Part shown: positions 52,368 through 62,630 of the stretch, one piece after another | How the letters are laid out: the number at the start of each line of letters is the position of its first letter | Numbering within the stretch: position 1 is the first letter of the stretch | From: Phenylobacterium sp. SCN 70-31 | GTDB lineage: Bacteria; Pseudomonadota; Alphaproteobacteria; Caulobacterales; Caulobacteraceae | Reading direction: 5' to 3' | Assembly: GCF_001724605.1 (NCBI RefSeq) | Contig: NZ_MEEX01000010.1 | Location: 1 to 64,000, forward strand | DNA length: 64,000 bases | The notes under the pieces: model-generated | What the model was told of the DNA's origin: nothing | Databases searched by the model: none | What the model saw: the letters and a program-made list of their open reading frames with translations, nothing else | Translations under genes and position numbers: made by a program

Positions 52368-53859
52368 CGGTCGCTTTCGGAGGGACTGTCTTGCGAGACG
52401 CCGGGCCAGGATCCCCGGCCCAGAGGTGTTGTGCGGCATAGGCGCGCCAGGGACGCCAGGCTTCGCTTCGCGCCAGGAGTTCAGCCGCGGAGGGCCGTGT
52501 CCCCCGCTCATCGGCCAGCGCCCGCATGAGGCCCACATCGGCCTGTGGGAAGGCGTCGGGCTCGCGAAGCTCCCGGAGCGCGATGTATTGCGCGGTCCAT
52601 TCGCCCACGCCCGGAAGCGCGGTCAGAGCCGCGATGGCGCTCGCAAGGTCGGCGCGCGGGGTGAAGATCGTTGGATCTGCCGCGACGGTGCGGGCCAGGC
52701 CCTCCAGGGCCGCGCCACGGGCGCGAGGCATGCCCAGCCCCGCGACGTCCCGGCCCACCAGGCGTTGCGGCGACGGGAAAACTCGGTTCAGTCCCAGCGC
52801 CCCTGCGGCGGGATCGTCGACAGCATCGCCATAAGCCTCCACCAGCTTGGCGGCGAGATTGCGCGCCGCGGCTACGGTGATCTGTTGTCCCAGGATAGCC
52901 CGTACGGCGAGTTCGAACCCGTCCCAAGCCCCGGGCGCCCTGAGTCCCGGCCGCGCCGCCACCAGCGGCGCCAGTGCGGCGTCCTGCGAAAGGTGCGCGC
53001 CGATCAGGGCGGGATCCGCCGAGAGGTCGAACACCCGCCGGATGCGGGCGATCACCGCCGGAAGGGCCTGGAGTCGCGGGAAGCGAATCTCGGCTGAGAG
53101 GGCGTCGTCGTCCCGCGGCGTGACGATCACCAGGCCGCAGACGCCGTCGATCGACAGCGTCCGCGCATACCGGCCGGGCTCCACGCGCTCCACGCCCGGG
53201 ATCGCGCGATCGGCCAGGAAGCCGATTATCGCGTCCCAGTCGTACGGGGACTTGTAGGGCAGACGCACGGTGACGCCATCGGCGGCCGGGGTCTCGGCCT
53301 GACGCGAGCGGCGGAGCGCGCTCGGCGGGCGATGGAAGAGCTGCTGAAAGGTCTCGTTGAACCGACGCACGCTGCCGAAGCCGGACGCGAGCGCCACCTC
53401 GGCCATAGGCAGACGCGTCTCCTGGATGAGTTGCTTGGCCAGCAGCACCCGTCGTGTCTGGGCGACCGAGACAGGAGAAGCGCCGAGATGCTGGCGGAAC
53501 AGCCGGCGAAGCTGGCGTTCACCCACCCCGAGGCGGGTCGCCAGAACCTCCAGGTCGTCGCCGTCCAACGCCCCCCCTTCGATCAGCGCAAGCGCCCGCG
53601 AGACCGTATTGGACGTGCCTCGCCACGCGCCCAGGTCGGGCGAGGCCTCGGGCCGGCAACGGAGACAGGGCCGGAACCCCGCTTCCTGAGCCGCCGCCGC
53701 CGTGGGATAGAAAGCCATATTCTCGGCCTTGGGCGTCCGCGCCGGGCAGATCGGCCGACAGTAGACGCCCGTGGATTTCACCCCGGCGAAGATGCGGCCG
53801 TCGAACCGCGGGTCGCGGGTGACGAAGGCGCGCCGACAGGCTTCGAAGTCCATCTCCAT
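52345..53859 (-). CDS. Ada-type regulator fused to AlkA 3-methyladenine DNA glycosylase
   Basis: The 504-residue protein has an N-terminal Ada zinc domain with four cysteines (Cys34, 38, 65, 68; GVYCRPICPART ... CLRCRP). An AraC-type HTH region follows (about 90-185; LFRQHLGASPVSVAQTRR). An AlkA N-terminal domain (about 195-310) and a HhH-GPD glycosylase domain (ILGQQITVAAARNLAAKL ... LTALPGVGEWTAQYIALR with catalytic Asp in FPQADVGL) complete it. It senses methyl-phosphotriesters and excises alkylated bases. The ATG at 53859 is chosen; a TTG at 53919 is possible. It lacks the methyltransferase domain, supplied by ogt next door. Confidence 0.9.
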   Translation of the reverse strand: MEMDFEACRRAFVTRDPRFDGRIFAGVKSTGVYCRPICPARTPKAENMAFYPTAAAAQEAGFRPCLRCRPEASPDLGAWRGTSNTVSRALALIEGGALDGDDLEVLATRLGVGERQLRRLFRQHLGASPVSVAQTRRVLLAKQLIQETRLPMAEVALASGFGSVRRFNETFQQLFHRPPSALRRSRQAETPAADGVTVRLPYKSPYDWDAIIGFLADRAIPGVERVEPGRYARTLSIDGVCGLVIVTPRDDDALSAEIRFPRLQALPAVIARIRRVFDLSADPALIGAHLSQDAALAPLVAARPGLRAPGAWDGFELAVRAILGQQITVAAARNLAAKLVEAYGDAVDDPAAGALGLNRVFPSPQRLVGRDVAGLGMPRARGAALEGLARTVAADPTIFTPRADLASAIAALTALPGVGEWTAQYIALRELREPDAFPQADVGLMRALADERGTRPSAAELLARSEAWRPWRAYAAQHLWAGDPGPASRKTVPPKATDDRQAAA

Positions 53860-54014
53860 ACCGAGAACGATGCCCCCCGCCGCCGTCGAAGTCTCGCGGT
53901 TTTCGGACTTCAATGACAACGCGCGGCGTGCGGGAACGGCAGGTCATTTACTCCTGGCGCGGGGTTTGCTCCAAGGAGTCCGTCCGGTGGGCGAGCAGGC
54001 CAGAAGGGGAACCC

Positions 54015-54911
54015 ATGACGTCGGAATCCGCGGGCGACCTTCCGTTCGTCAGCGTCATCATGCCCCATTACCAGGACCTGGGGGGCCTGGAGATCGGGCT
54101 CGCCGCTCTGGAAGCCCAGACCTATCCCAAAGACCGCTTCGAGATCGTCATCGGCGACAACAACTCGCCGGTGGGACTGGCGGCTGTGGAGGCGGTGGTC
54201 CGGGGTCGGGCCCAGGTGGTCGTGATCACGCAGAAGGGCGCGGGTCCGGCGCGCAACGGCGCGGTCGCCGCTTCGCGCGGCGACGTGCTGGCGTTCATCG
54301 ATTCCGATTGCGTGGCCGAACCTCAGTGGCTGGAGGAAGGCGTGAAGGCCCTGAGCCGCTTCGACCTGGTCGGAGGGCGCGTTCGGGTGCTCGTCTCGGA
54401 CCCCGCGCGCATGACGCCCGCCGAGGCGTTCGAGCGCGTCTTCGCCTTCGATTTCAAGACCTACATCGAGAAGAAGGGATTCACCGGCGCCGGAAACATG
54501 TTCTGTCGTCGGCCTCTCTTCGACAGGGTCGGCGCGTTCGGCGTCGGCCTCTCGGAGGATGTCGACTGGTCACGCCGCGCGGTCGCCAGCGGGGCGCGCC
54601 TGGGCTATGTGCCGGCGGCCGCCATCGGCCATCCGGCCCGCGTCACCTGGGAGCAGCTTTCGGGCAAGTGGCGGCGGATCAACGCCGAAACCTTCGGCCT
54701 GATGACGGGCCAGAGAGGTCAGCGCTCGCGCTGGCTGGCCCGCAACCTCCTCATGCCGCTGTCGGCGGTGGCGCACACGCCCAAGGTTCTGACCAGCCCC
54801 GAGTTGAACACCCTCGGCCAGCGGCTGTCGGCGATCGGCATGCTCTACCGTCTCCGTTTCTGGCGTCTGTGGGACGCCCTCACCCTGCTGCGCACCACGC
54901 GCGCCGGCTGA
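54015..54911 (+). CDS. family 2 glycosyltransferase
   Basis: The 298-residue GT-A enzyme begins PFVSVIMPHYQDLGGLEIGLAAL. It has the nucleotide loop EIVIGDNNSP, the metal-binding FIDSDCVAEPQWLE (D-x-D), and an acidic LSEDVDWSRRA motif for the catalytic base. It transfers a sugar to an unknown acceptor. It is separate from the main polysaccharide locus by about 6 kb. The ATG at 54015 follows a GAAGGGGA site. Confidence 0.85.
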   Translation: MTSESAGDLPFVSVIMPHYQDLGGLEIGLAALEAQTYPKDRFEIVIGDNNSPVGLAAVEAVVRGRAQVVVITQKGAGPARNGAVAASRGDVLAFIDSDCVAEPQWLEEGVKALSRFDLVGGRVRVLVSDPARMTPAEAFERVFAFDFKTYIEKKGFTGAGNMFCRRPLFDRVGAFGVGLSEDVDWSRRAVASGARLGYVPAAAIGHPARVTWEQLSGKWRRINAETFGLMTGQRGQRSRWLARNLLMPLSAVAHTPKVLTSPELNTLGQRLSAIGMLYRLRFWRLWDALTLLRTTRAG

Positions 54912-54915
54912 CGCC

Positions 54916-56220
54916 CTACGCTCGGAGAGCCGCCAGCTTGCGGTCCCGCCCGATCGACCAGGCGGCGGTCAGGTGCGCGCCGATGGTCAGGAATACGATG
55001 GGGATCAGCCACAGGAAGCCGATGGCCAGGGACTGGTCGCCGTACTCCGCCTTGGCCGCGTCCGAGATGCGGCCGACATAGACGGGGCCGATGCCCAGAC
55101 CGATGAGATTGAGCACGAAGAGCAGGACCGCGCCCGATATCGTACGGCGGTTGGCTGGAACGGAATTCTGCACCACCGCCAGGGCCGGCGCGAGATAGCA
55201 GTTGTTCAGAAGGGCCGGGATGGCCACGCAGATCAGGGCGATCTGCCACGTCGGCGCATAGATGAGTCCGAACCAGAACGGCACGGTCAGAACGAAGGCG
55301 ATCGCCGGCAGCCACGCGAACCAGCGCGCGTCGCGCCGGCTCAGCCGGTCCACCAGCCAGCCGGCGCCGAAGGTGCCGATCATCCCCGTGATCCCGAGGA
55401 CGAGGCTGTAGTAGGCGGCCACCTGCGCCAGATTCATGCCCTTCACGCGGATGAGGAACGGCGGGTTCCAGGTCAGCGCGGCGTACCCCACGAAGGCCGA
55501 GAGGCCCGCGGCGAGCGCCGTGAGCAGCAGCGTCCGGTTGCCGAAGAAGCCGGCGAAGGCCTGGGCGATGGACGGCGGCTTCTCCTGCGCCACCTGGCCC
55601 GCGGGCAGGATGTCCAGGGCGCCGCGCTTGGGTTCCCGAACGACCAGCATCACGAGCGCCGCCAGGACGATGCCCGGCACGCCCATGACGAAGAAGGCGA
55701 TCCGCCAGCCGTGTTCGACCGCGATCCAACCCCCGAGCGCCGATCCCAGCATCGATCCGACCGGCACGCCCAGGGAGTAGATCGCCAGGGCCGTGCCGCG
55801 CTCCTCGGGCTTGAAATAGTCCGAGATCAGCGAATAGGACGGCGGCGAACCGCCCGCCTCGCCAATCCCGACCCCCATGCGGAAGAGCGCGAGTTGGACG
55901 AAGTTGGTGGCCGTGCCGCAGAGGGCGGTGAACAGGCTCCAGAGGGCGCAGGCGCCCGAGATGATCCAGACCCGGTTCGCCCGATCGGCCAGCCATCCGA
56001 TCGGGATCCCAAAGCCGGTGTAGAAGAGCGCAAAGACAATCCCGCTCAACATGCCGAGCTGGGTGTCGGTGAGACCGAGATCGGTCCGGATCGGCTCCGC
56101 CAGGATCGAGACGATCTGTCGATCCAGGAAGTTGAGGGTGTAGACGACGGCCAGCAGCCAGACGACGAGATACCTGTAGCCGCCGGAGACCTTCGCCGGC
56201 ACCGCCGCGTCTGAAGTCAT
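54916..56220 (-). CDS. MFS transporter (spinster-like)
   Basis: The 434-residue protein has twelve hydrophobic helices. The start YLVVWLLAVVYTLNFLDRQIVSIL, the GWLADRANRVWII loop (MFS motif A) and FRMGVGIGEAGGSPPSYSLI are characteristic of the spinster/ExuT-type branch common in Caulobacterales and sphingomonads. The substrate is unknown. The start at 56220 removes an unlikely Arg-rich extension. Confidence 0.88.
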   Translation of the reverse strand: MTSDAAVPAKVSGGYRYLVVWLLAVVYTLNFLDRQIVSILAEPIRTDLGLTDTQLGMLSGIVFALFYTGFGIPIGWLADRANRVWIISGACALWSLFTALCGTATNFVQLALFRMGVGIGEAGGSPPSYSLISDYFKPEERGTALAIYSLGVPVGSMLGSALGGWIAVEHGWRIAFFVMGVPGIVLAALVMLVVREPKRGALDILPAGQVAQEKPPSIAQAFAGFFGNRTLLLTALAAGLSAFVGYAALTWNPPFLIRVKGMNLAQVAAYYSLVLGITGMIGTFGAGWLVDRLSRRDARWFAWLPAIAFVLTVPFWFGLIYAPTWQIALICVAIPALLNNCYLAPALAVVQNSVPANRRTISGAVLLFVLNLIGLGIGPVYVGRISDAAKAEYGDQSLAIGFLWLIPIVFLTIGAHLTAAWSIGRDRKLAALRA

Positions 56221-56498
56221 GAGACCCTTTTCCCCTGCCGCCCCCGGCCGGCGTTCCGGCTCGAAAGGCGGGTACGCGCTTCCGTCGAACGCGGTTGTGG
56301 CGCCATTCCGCCGGGCCGCCAAGCGACATCGCGCGTCCGGTTGCAGGGTGAGACGCACCCAGCCTACCTGCCAGCCCGCCGAGAATTCCTGGCAGGCCCT
56401 CGCCTTGCGCCTGCGGGGCCTGGCGGCTAACTCCGCCGCCGGGCCGGACGCCTGTGCGATCGCTCAGGCGGATATCGAGGTTTGCTGTAAGGTCGCCG

Positions 56499-57467
56499 AT
56501 GGACGCCGAGGTCCGAACCCACACCCCCGCACCCCTTTCTCGATCTGTGGAGCTGCAGTTGTCGCCCCAGACCCTGACGCATCTTCAGAGGCTGGAGGCC
56601 GAGAGCATCCACATCCTGCGGGAGGTGGTGTCGGAGTGCGAGCGTCCGGTGATGCTGTACTCGATCGGCAAGGACAGCGCGGTGATGCTGCACCTGGCGG
56701 CGAAGGCGTTCTATCCGTCGAAGCCGCCCTTCCCGCTGCTGCATGTGGACACGACCTGGAAGTTCCGGGCGATGTACGAGATGCGCGAGCGGATGGCGCG
56801 GGAACTGGGCTTCGAGTTGCTCGTGCACCGCAATCCCGATGCAGTGGCGCAGAACATCAACCCGTTCGACCACGGCTCGGCGAAGCACACCGACATCTGG
56901 AAGACCGAGGGCCTGAAGCAGGCGCTGGACAAGTACGGTTTCGACGCGGCCTTCGGCGGCGCGCGGCGGGACGAGGAGAAGAGCCGGGCCAAGGAGCGGA
57001 TCTTCTCGTTCCGCTCGGCCGGCCACCGGTGGGACCCCAAGAACCAGCGGCCCGAGCTCTGGCGGATGTACAATGCGAAAAAGAACCCGGGCGAGAGCAT
57101 CCGGGTGTTCCCGATCTCCAACTGGACCGAGCTGGACATCTGGCAATACATCCACCTTGAGAACATCCCGATCGTGCCGCTGTACTTCTCCGACGTGCGC
57201 CCGGTGGTGGAGCGCGACGGGACGCTGATCATGGTCGATGACGACCGGATGCCCCTGCGTCCCGGCGAGACCCCGATGATGAAGTCGGTGCGGTTCCGCA
57301 CCCTGGGCTGCTACCCGCTGACGGGGGCGGTGGAGAGCACCGCGGCGACGCTGCCCGAGATCATCCAGGAGATGCTGCTGACGACGACCTCGGAGCGCCA
57401 GGGCCGGATGATCGACCACGACCAGGCCGCCTCGATGGAGAAGAAGAAGCAGGAGGGCTACTTCTGA
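56499..57467 (+). CDS. cysD: sulfate adenylyltransferase subunit 2
   Basis: The 322-residue enzyme has the PP-loop [32 protein letters not shown], and a C-terminal [16 protein letters not shown] segment, all conserved in CysD. With CysN it makes adenylylsulfate from ATP and sulfate. It is 85 bases upstream of cysNC on the same strand. The usual APS-reduction genes are not nearby, so the product may serve PAPS-based sulfation or reduction elsewhere. Confidence 0.96.
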   Translation: MDAEVRTHTPAPLSRSVELQLSPQTLTHLQRLEAESIHILREVVSECERPVMLYSIGKDSAVMLHLAAKAFYPSKPPFPLLHVDTTWKFRAMYEMRERMARELGFELLVHRNPDAVAQNINPFDHGSAKHTDIWKTEGLKQALDKYGFDAAFGGARRDEEKSRAKERIFSFRSAGHRWDPKNQRPELWRMYNAKKNPGESIRVFPISNWTELDIWQYIHLENIPIVPLYFSDVRPVVERDGTLIMVDDDRMPLRPGETPMMKSVRFRTLGCYPLTGAVESTAATLPEIIQEMLLTTTSERQGRMIDHDQAASMEKKKQEGYF

Positions 57468-57524
57468 TGCGGCGGACCGCCAGCCCAGCAGGCCCCCTCC
57501 ACCCCTCGCTTCGCGAGCGGTCCC

Positions 57525-57547
57525 CCTCCCCCGCTTCGCAGGGGAGG
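57525..57547 (+). promoter_or_regulatory. hairpin covering the cysNC ribosome site
   Basis: CCTCCCC at 57525-57531 can pair with GGGGAGG at 57541-57547, with loop CGCTTCGCA. The right arm is the ribosome site of cysNC (start 57553). A second small hairpin (CTCGC TTC GCGAG) lies just before it. The C/G-rich palindromes look like copies of a dispersed repeat type. Confidence 0.45.
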
Positions 57548-57552
57548 ATGTG

Positions 57553-59457
57553 ATGGCCCACCAGTCCGCGCTCATCGCCGAGGACATCGAAGCGTACCTC
57601 CACCAGCACGAGCACAAGTCTCTTCTGCGGTTCCTGACCTGTGGCTCGGTGGACGACGGCAAGTCGACCCTGATCGGCCGCCTGCTCTACGACAGCAAGA
57701 TGATCTTCGAGGACCAGCTCGCCGCGCTGGAGGCCGACTCGAAGAAGGTCGGCACGCAAGGGGGCGATATCGACTTCGCCCTCCTGGTCGACGGCCTGGC
57801 CGCCGAGCGCGAGCAGGGCATCACCATCGACGTGGCCTACCGCTTCTTCTCGACGGAGAAGCGCAAGTTCATCGTCGCCGACACTCCCGGCCACGAGCAG
57901 TACACCCGCAACATGGTCACCGGCGCCTCGACGGCGGACGCGGCCATCATCCTGATCGACGCGCGCAAGGGCGTGCTCACCCAGACCCGCCGGCACAGCT
58001 ACCTGGTGAGCCTGCTGGGCATCCGCCACGTGGTGCTGGCCATCAACAAGATGGATCTGGTGGGCTGGAGCCAGGAGGTGTTCGACACCATCGTGGCCGA
58101 GTACCACGACTTCGCCGCCCAGATCGGGATCAAGGCGTTCACCGCCATCCCGATGTCGGCCCTGAAGGGCGACAACATCACCGAGCCCTCCGCGAAGTCG
58201 CCCTGGTACTCCGGCCCGCCCCTGATGCGCTGGCTGGAAGAGGCGCCCGTCGAGGACGACCTCCAGCAGAAGCCCTTCCGCATGCCGGTCCAGTGGGTGA
58301 ACCGGCCCGACCTGGACTTCCGCGGCTTCTCCGGCCTGATCGCCTCGGGCGTCGTCCGCCCCGGCGACAAGGTCAAGGCCCTGCCCTCGGGCCGCGAGAG
58401 CACGGTGGCGCGCATCGTGACCTTCCGTGGCGACCTGCCCCAGGCCGTCGCCGGCCAGTCCGTGACCCTCACGCTCGCCGACGAAATCGACGTCAGCCGC
58501 GGGGACGTCCTCGCCGCCGCCGGTCACCCGCCCGAAGTGGCCGACCAGTTCGAGGCCACCCTCGTCTGGTTCGACGAGGACGCCCTGCTGCCGGGCCGGC
58601 CCTACCTGATGAAGCTGGGGACCCGCACGGCCACCGCCCAGGTGGCCGAGCCCAAGTACAAGGTCAATGTGAACACCCTCGAACAGCTCGCCGCCAAGCG
58701 CCTGGAGCTGAACGAGATCGGGGTCTGTAATCTGGCGCTCTCGGCGCCCATCGCCTTCGATCCCTACGCCGACAACAAGGACCTGGGCGGCTTCATCCTC
58801 ATCGACCGGATGAGCAATCGCACCGTCGGCGCCGGCATGCTGCGCTTCGCGCTCCGCCGCAGCCAGAACATCCACTGGCAGGCCCTGGACGTGGACAAGG
58901 CCGCGCGCGCCGCCGCCAAGGGCCAGAAGGCGCGGGTGGTGTGGTTCACCGGGCTCTCGGGCGCCGGCAAATCCACCATCGCCAACCTGGTGGAGAAGCG
59001 CCTGCACGCCGAGGGCCGCCACACCTACCTGCTCGACGGCGACAACGTCCGCCACGGCCTCAACAAGGACCTGGGTTTCACCGAGGCCGACCGCGTCGAG
59101 AACATCCGCCGCGTCGCCGAGGTGTCCAAGCTGATGGTCGACGCCGGCCTGATCGTCCTGGTCTCCTTCATTTCGCCGTTCCGCGCCGAGCGGCAGATGG
59201 CCCGCGAGCTGATGGGCGAGCGCGAATTCGTGGAGGTGTTCATCGACACGCCGCTCGCCGACGCCGAGAAGCGCGACGTCAAGGGCCTCTACGCCAAGGC
59301 CCGCGCCGGACAGCTCAAGAACTTCACCGGCATCGACTCCCCCTACGAGGCGCCCGAAACACCCGAAATCCACATCGACACCACCGCCCTCTCCGCCGAG
59401 GACGCCGCACAGCGGATCTTCGAGTGGCTGGAAGGCGCGTTCGATCCCGGCATCTAG
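57553..59457 (+). CDS. cysNC: bifunctional sulfate adenylyltransferase subunit 1 / adenylylsulfate kinase
   Basis: The 634-residue fusion has an N-terminal GTPase part: G1 GSVDDGKST (31-39), G2/G3 ADTPGHEQ, G4 NKMD and the EF-Tu-like beta domains to about residue 450. The APS kinase part follows, with P-loop GLSGAGKST near 466-474, [10 protein letters not shown], and [10 protein letters not shown]. It drives and completes PAPS synthesis with CysD. The ATG at 57553 follows GGGGAGGA. Unlike NodQ-type clusters, no sulfotransferase is seen next to it. Confidence 0.96.
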   Translation: MAHQSALIAEDIEAYLHQHEHKSLLRFLTCGSVDDGKSTLIGRLLYDSKMIFEDQLAALEADSKKVGTQGGDIDFALLVDGLAAEREQGITIDVAYRFFSTEKRKFIVADTPGHEQYTRNMVTGASTADAAIILIDARKGVLTQTRRHSYLVSLLGIRHVVLAINKMDLVGWSQEVFDTIVAEYHDFAAQIGIKAFTAIPMSALKGDNITEPSAKSPWYSGPPLMRWLEEAPVEDDLQQKPFRMPVQWVNRPDLDFRGFSGLIASGVVRPGDKVKALPSGRESTVARIVTFRGDLPQAVAGQSVTLTLADEIDVSRGDVLAAAGHPPEVADQFEATLVWFDEDALLPGRPYLMKLGTRTATAQVAEPKYKVNVNTLEQLAAKRLELNEIGVCNLALSAPIAFDPYADNKDLGGFILIDRMSNRTVGAGMLRFALRRSQNIHWQALDVDKAARAAAKGQKARVVWFTGLSGAGKSTIANLVEKRLHAEGRHTYLLDGDNVRHGLNKDLGFTEADRVENIRRVAEVSKLMVDAGLIVLVSFISPFRAERQMARELMGEREFVEVFIDTPLADAEKRDVKGLYAKARAGQLKNFTGIDSPYEAPETPEIHIDTTALSAEDAAQRIFEWLEGAFDPGI

Positions 59458-59519
59458 CGGCGCGAGGGGGCATGTTGACCGACGCCGCTTCGACGCAGGA
59501 TCTGGGCTGACGCGCACCC

Positions 59520-60287
59520 ATGGATCCCGACTTCTGGCTCTTCCTGGCCGTGGGGTTCGCCGCCCAGCTCGTCGACGGCGCGCTCGGCATGGCCTACGGC
59601 GTCATTTCGACCTCGGTGCTGCTGAGTTTCGGCGTCACCCCGGCCAACGCCTCGGCCAGCGTCCATGCCGCCAAGGTCTTCACCGGCGCGGCCTCGGGGC
59701 TGTCGCACATCCTCTACCGCAACGTGGACTGGAAGCTGCTGGCGCTGCTGGCCGGCGGCGGCGTGGTGGGCGGCGTCGGCGGAACCTATGTGCTGACTTC
59801 GGTTCCAGGTGAGGCCGTGAAGCCCTACGTGGTCGCCTGGCTGTTCCTGATGGGGCTCATCATCCTCTACCGGGCCTGGCGTCAGGCCCGCCCCAAGGTG
59901 TTCTCCTGGAAATCTCCGTTCCCGCTCGGCCTCGTCGGCGGCTTCTTCGACGCCATCGGCGGCGGGGGCTGGGGACCCGTCGTGACCAGTTCGCTGATGG
60001 GCGCCGGCGCAGACCCGCGCAAGGCCATCGGCACGACCAACACAGCCGAGGTCTTCGTCGCCGCCGCGACGGCGGGCGCCTTCCTGGTGAGCCTGTTGAC
60101 GGGACATTGGGAGACCGAGGGCCTGGACGGCCTGTTGTGGTCCCTCGCCGGACTGATCGTGGGCGGCGTGATCGCGGCCCCGCTCGCCGGATGGATGACG
60201 AAGGTGCTGCCCACCCGCGCCCTCACCTGGATCGTCGGCCTTCTGGTGGTCTCGCTGGCGGCCTGGCAGGCCTGGATGCTGTTCTGA
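59520..60287 (+). CDS. TSUP-family sulfite/sulfur exporter (TauE/SafE)
   Basis: The 255-residue protein has seven to eight hydrophobic helices and two family repeats (AAQLVDGALGMAYGVISTS and GGFFDAIGGGGWGPVVTSSLM). TSUP proteins move sulfite or other organosulfur anions. Its place 62 bases after cysNC on the same strand supports a role in sulfate activation or sulfite export. Substrate specificity is inferred from context. Confidence 0.87.
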   Translation: MDPDFWLFLAVGFAAQLVDGALGMAYGVISTSVLLSFGVTPANASASVHAAKVFTGAASGLSHILYRNVDWKLLALLAGGGVVGGVGGTYVLTSVPGEAVKPYVVAWLFLMGLIILYRAWRQARPKVFSWKSPFPLGLVGGFFDAIGGGGWGPVVTSSLMGAGADPRKAIGTTNTAEVFVAAATAGAFLVSLLTGHWETEGLDGLLWSLAGLIVGGVIAAPLAGWMTKVLPTRALTWIVGLLVVSLAAWQAWMLF

Positions 60288-60324
60288 GGCGCCTCGACAG
60301 AGGCGTCGCCGGAGACGCTCCGGA

Positions 60325-60735
60325 TCAGATCACCGCGCGCTTGCGCAGCCCCATCTCGTCCATCGCGGCGGCTTCGCGGCGACCCGCCTCCCTGCGCGCT
60401 TCCAGCCGGATGTTCTCGGCGATGTGCTCGTACTTCTTCTGAGCCTCGAACGCCTCGGCCAGCGCGTCGCGCGCGCCCTGCTCCTCCGCGAGGACGATGT
60501 CGATCTCGGCCCGGATGCGGCCCTTGCGGATCTTGAGCCCCTCGAAGAAGCCGGCGCGGTAGATGCCCGCAGCCGCGTCCTGGGCCGAAAAGGCCATTTC
60601 GGCCTCGCCCTCGGCTTCAAGCATCGTCAGACGCAGCTCCGCCGCCACACGCCGGTCGACGATCTCGGCCAGGCGCTTCTGAAGCACCTCGGCCTCGTAG
60701 GTCGAGAGCTTGATCAGGGATTCGGCCCAGCTCAT
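60325..60735 (-). CDS. fliJ: flagellar export chaperone FliJ
   Basis: The 136-residue protein is almost wholly coiled coil (KLSTYEAEVLQKRLAEIVDRR ... EAQKKYEHIAENIRLEARREAGRR). FliJ in alphaproteobacteria has this size and lies directly after fliI, as here. It cycles export chaperones and couples the FliI ATPase to the export gate. Confidence 0.85.
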   Translation of the reverse strand: MSWAESLIKLSTYEAEVLQKRLAEIVDRRVAAELRLTMLEAEGEAEMAFSAQDAAAGIYRAGFFEGLKIRKGRIRAEIDIVLAEEQGARDALAEAFEAQKKYEHIAENIRLEARREAGRREAAAMDEMGLRKRAVI

Positions 60736-60793
60736 CCCTCAATGCTCCTGTCGGAACGGCGGAGGATCGTGCGAAGCTCTTGGCGAAGCCGGC

Positions 60794-62131
60794 TCACTCA
60801 GGCGCTCCGTTCAGGATATCGGACAGGCCGGCGAAGCTGGCGTCCAGGCTGGTGGAGTCGTTCGGATTCTGTGAAAGGAACCTCTCGACCGCGGGATTGA
60901 GCGCGATGGCCCGGTCGATCAGCGGATCGGCGCCGGCGCGGTAGGCGCCGATGCGGATCAGTTCCTCCATGTTGGCGTAGGCCGACAGGCTCTCGCGCGC
61001 CTGCCGCACCACCTCGCGCTCTTCCATCGACTGGCAGCCCGGCATGGTGCGGCTGATCGATTTCAGCACGTTGATGGCTGGGAACCGGCCGCGTTCGGCG
61101 ATGCCGCGTTCCATGACGATATGGCCATCCAGGATACCGCGGACGGCGTCGGCGATCGGCTCGTTGTGGTCGTCGCCATCCACCAGCACCGTGAAGAGCC
61201 CCGTGATCGGTCCCGCCTTGGTGCCGTCCGGACGGACCGGCCCAGGTCCCGCTCGCTCCAGCAGCTTGGGCAGTTCGGTGAAGACGGTCGGCGTGTAGCC
61301 CTTGGTCGTCGGGGGCTCGCCCGCGGCCAGGCCGATCTCGCGCTGGGCCATGGCGAAGCGTGTCACCGAGTCCATCAGGCAGAGGACCTCCATGTCCTGG
61401 TCGCGCAGGAATTCGGCCAGCGCCAGGGTCATGTAGGCGGCCTGGCGGCGCTTCAGCGCCGGCTCGTCCGACGTGGCCACCACCACGATCGCGCGACGCA
61501 GCCCCTCCTCGCCCAGGGTCTCCTCGATGAACTCGCGGACTTCGCGGCCCCGCTCGCCGATCAGACCGACGACGACGGCATCGCACTCGGCGTTCTTCGC
61601 CAGCATGGAGAGCAGGACCGACTTGCCGACGCCCGAACCGGCGAAGACGCCGAGACGCTGGCCGCGACAGCAGGTCGTGAAGACGTTCATCGCCCGCACG
61701 CCCAGGTCCAGGCGCTCGCCGACCCGCGCGCGGGCGTGCGCCGACGGCGGCGAGGCGCGCAGCGGATAGGCGGCGATCCCCTGCGGCAGAGGTCCCTTGC
61801 CGTCGATCGGTTCGCCGAAGGCGTCGACGATCCGCCCGAGCCACGCCTTGCTGGGGCGAACGGCCGAACCCAGGGGCTGGATGCGGATCTCGGCGCCGGG
61901 CGCCACGCCCTCGACCGGCCCGAAGGGCATCAGCAAGGCGCGGTTTTCACGGAAGCCCACCACCTCGGCGGCCACCGGCTTCTCCGCGAAACGGGCGATC
62001 TCGGCGCGGGCGCCGACGGCCAGGCGGGACAAGCCGCCTCGCGCCTCGATGAGAAGGCCGTTCACGGCTGCGACGCGGCCGGAAACCGTCAGTGGATCCA
62101 GCCGCTCGACCGCGGCCACCAGGCTTTGCAA
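60794..62131 (-). CDS. fliI: flagellum-specific ATP synthase FliI
   Basis: The 445-residue F1-like ATPase has P-loop FAGSGVGKS (163-171), Walker [27 protein letters not shown] and the [13 protein letters not shown] end, with length standard for FliI. It energises flagellar type III export at the membrane. No ATG stands at the right place. The start is taken as TTG at 62131, preceded by GAGGGGTGG, which gives the usual N-terminus. fliJ follows 58 bases downstream. Confidence 0.94.
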   Translation of the reverse strand: MQSLVAAVERLDPLTVSGRVAAVNGLLIEARGGLSRLAVGARAEIARFAEKPVAAEVVGFRENRALLMPFGPVEGVAPGAEIRIQPLGSAVRPSKAWLGRIVDAFGEPIDGKGPLPQGIAAYPLRASPPSAHARARVGERLDLGVRAMNVFTTCCRGQRLGVFAGSGVGKSVLLSMLAKNAECDAVVVGLIGERGREVREFIEETLGEEGLRRAIVVVATSDEPALKRRQAAYMTLALAEFLRDQDMEVLCLMDSVTRFAMAQREIGLAAGEPPTTKGYTPTVFTELPKLLERAGPGPVRPDGTKAGPITGLFTVLVDGDDHNEPIADAVRGILDGHIVMERGIAERGRFPAINVLKSISRTMPGCQSMEEREVVRQARESLSAYANMEELIRIGAYRAGADPLIDRAIALNPAVERFLSQNPNDSTSLDASFAGLSDILNGAPE

Positions 62132-62198
62132 CGCCCACCCCTCAAGCTGTGGCGGGACTATTCGCCCGCCGTGCTTAAGGGGTGGTGAAGACCCGGGG

Positions 62199-62561
62199 TC
62201 AGTGCAGGTCGGGAACGGTGGGCGGCGCCGCGGCGGTTCGCCGCGTCCGGGCCCGGGCCGCGACCTTCTCGCCGGCCGTCCGGGCCTGGTCCACAAGGGC
62301 TTCGCCCTTGGCCTTCGCGTCGTCGAGCAACGCCTGACCCTTATGACGCGCGTCGTCGAGAACCGGCTGCGCGGCGGCCCCGATCTTCTCGCGGTTGCGC
62401 CAGGCCAGGACCCCGGCCAAGCCGACGACGGCCGCGCCGACCAGGAGCGCCGGATGACGCGCGGCGTAGCGCATGACCGGAGCCAGCGCCGCACCCTGCT
62501 TCAATGGGTCTCGCCGCCAGGGCATGCGATAGGATTCGAGGGTCTTGGGCAGGTCTACCAT
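62199..62561 (-). CDS. small membrane protein with Lys/Ala-rich helix
   Basis: The 120-residue protein has one hydrophobic helix ([17 protein letters not shown], about residues 38-54) followed by an amphipathic helical repeat rich in Ala, Lys and Asp ([20 protein letters not shown]). It has no recognised domain; the form recalls small YtxH-like proteins. The start at 62561 is preceded by GGAGA. It lies between fliI and ctrA. Confidence 0.65.
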   Translation of the reverse strand: MVDLPKTLESYRMPWRRDPLKQGAALAPVMRYAARHPALLVGAAVVGLAGVLAWRNREKIGAAAQPVLDDARHKGQALLDDAKAKGEALVDQARTAGEKVAARARTRRTAAAPPTVPDLH

Positions 62562-62630
62562 GAGGGTCTCCGAACAGGACTGTTCCGAACAAAACCCCTG
62601 TCCGCACAAGGCGTTCCCGCCCCACGCTTC

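Noticed and set aside
57361..59517. Minus-strand frame of 718 codons opposite cysNC
   Set aside because: It is antisense to a clearly real GTPase-kinase fusion and shows no domain of its own.
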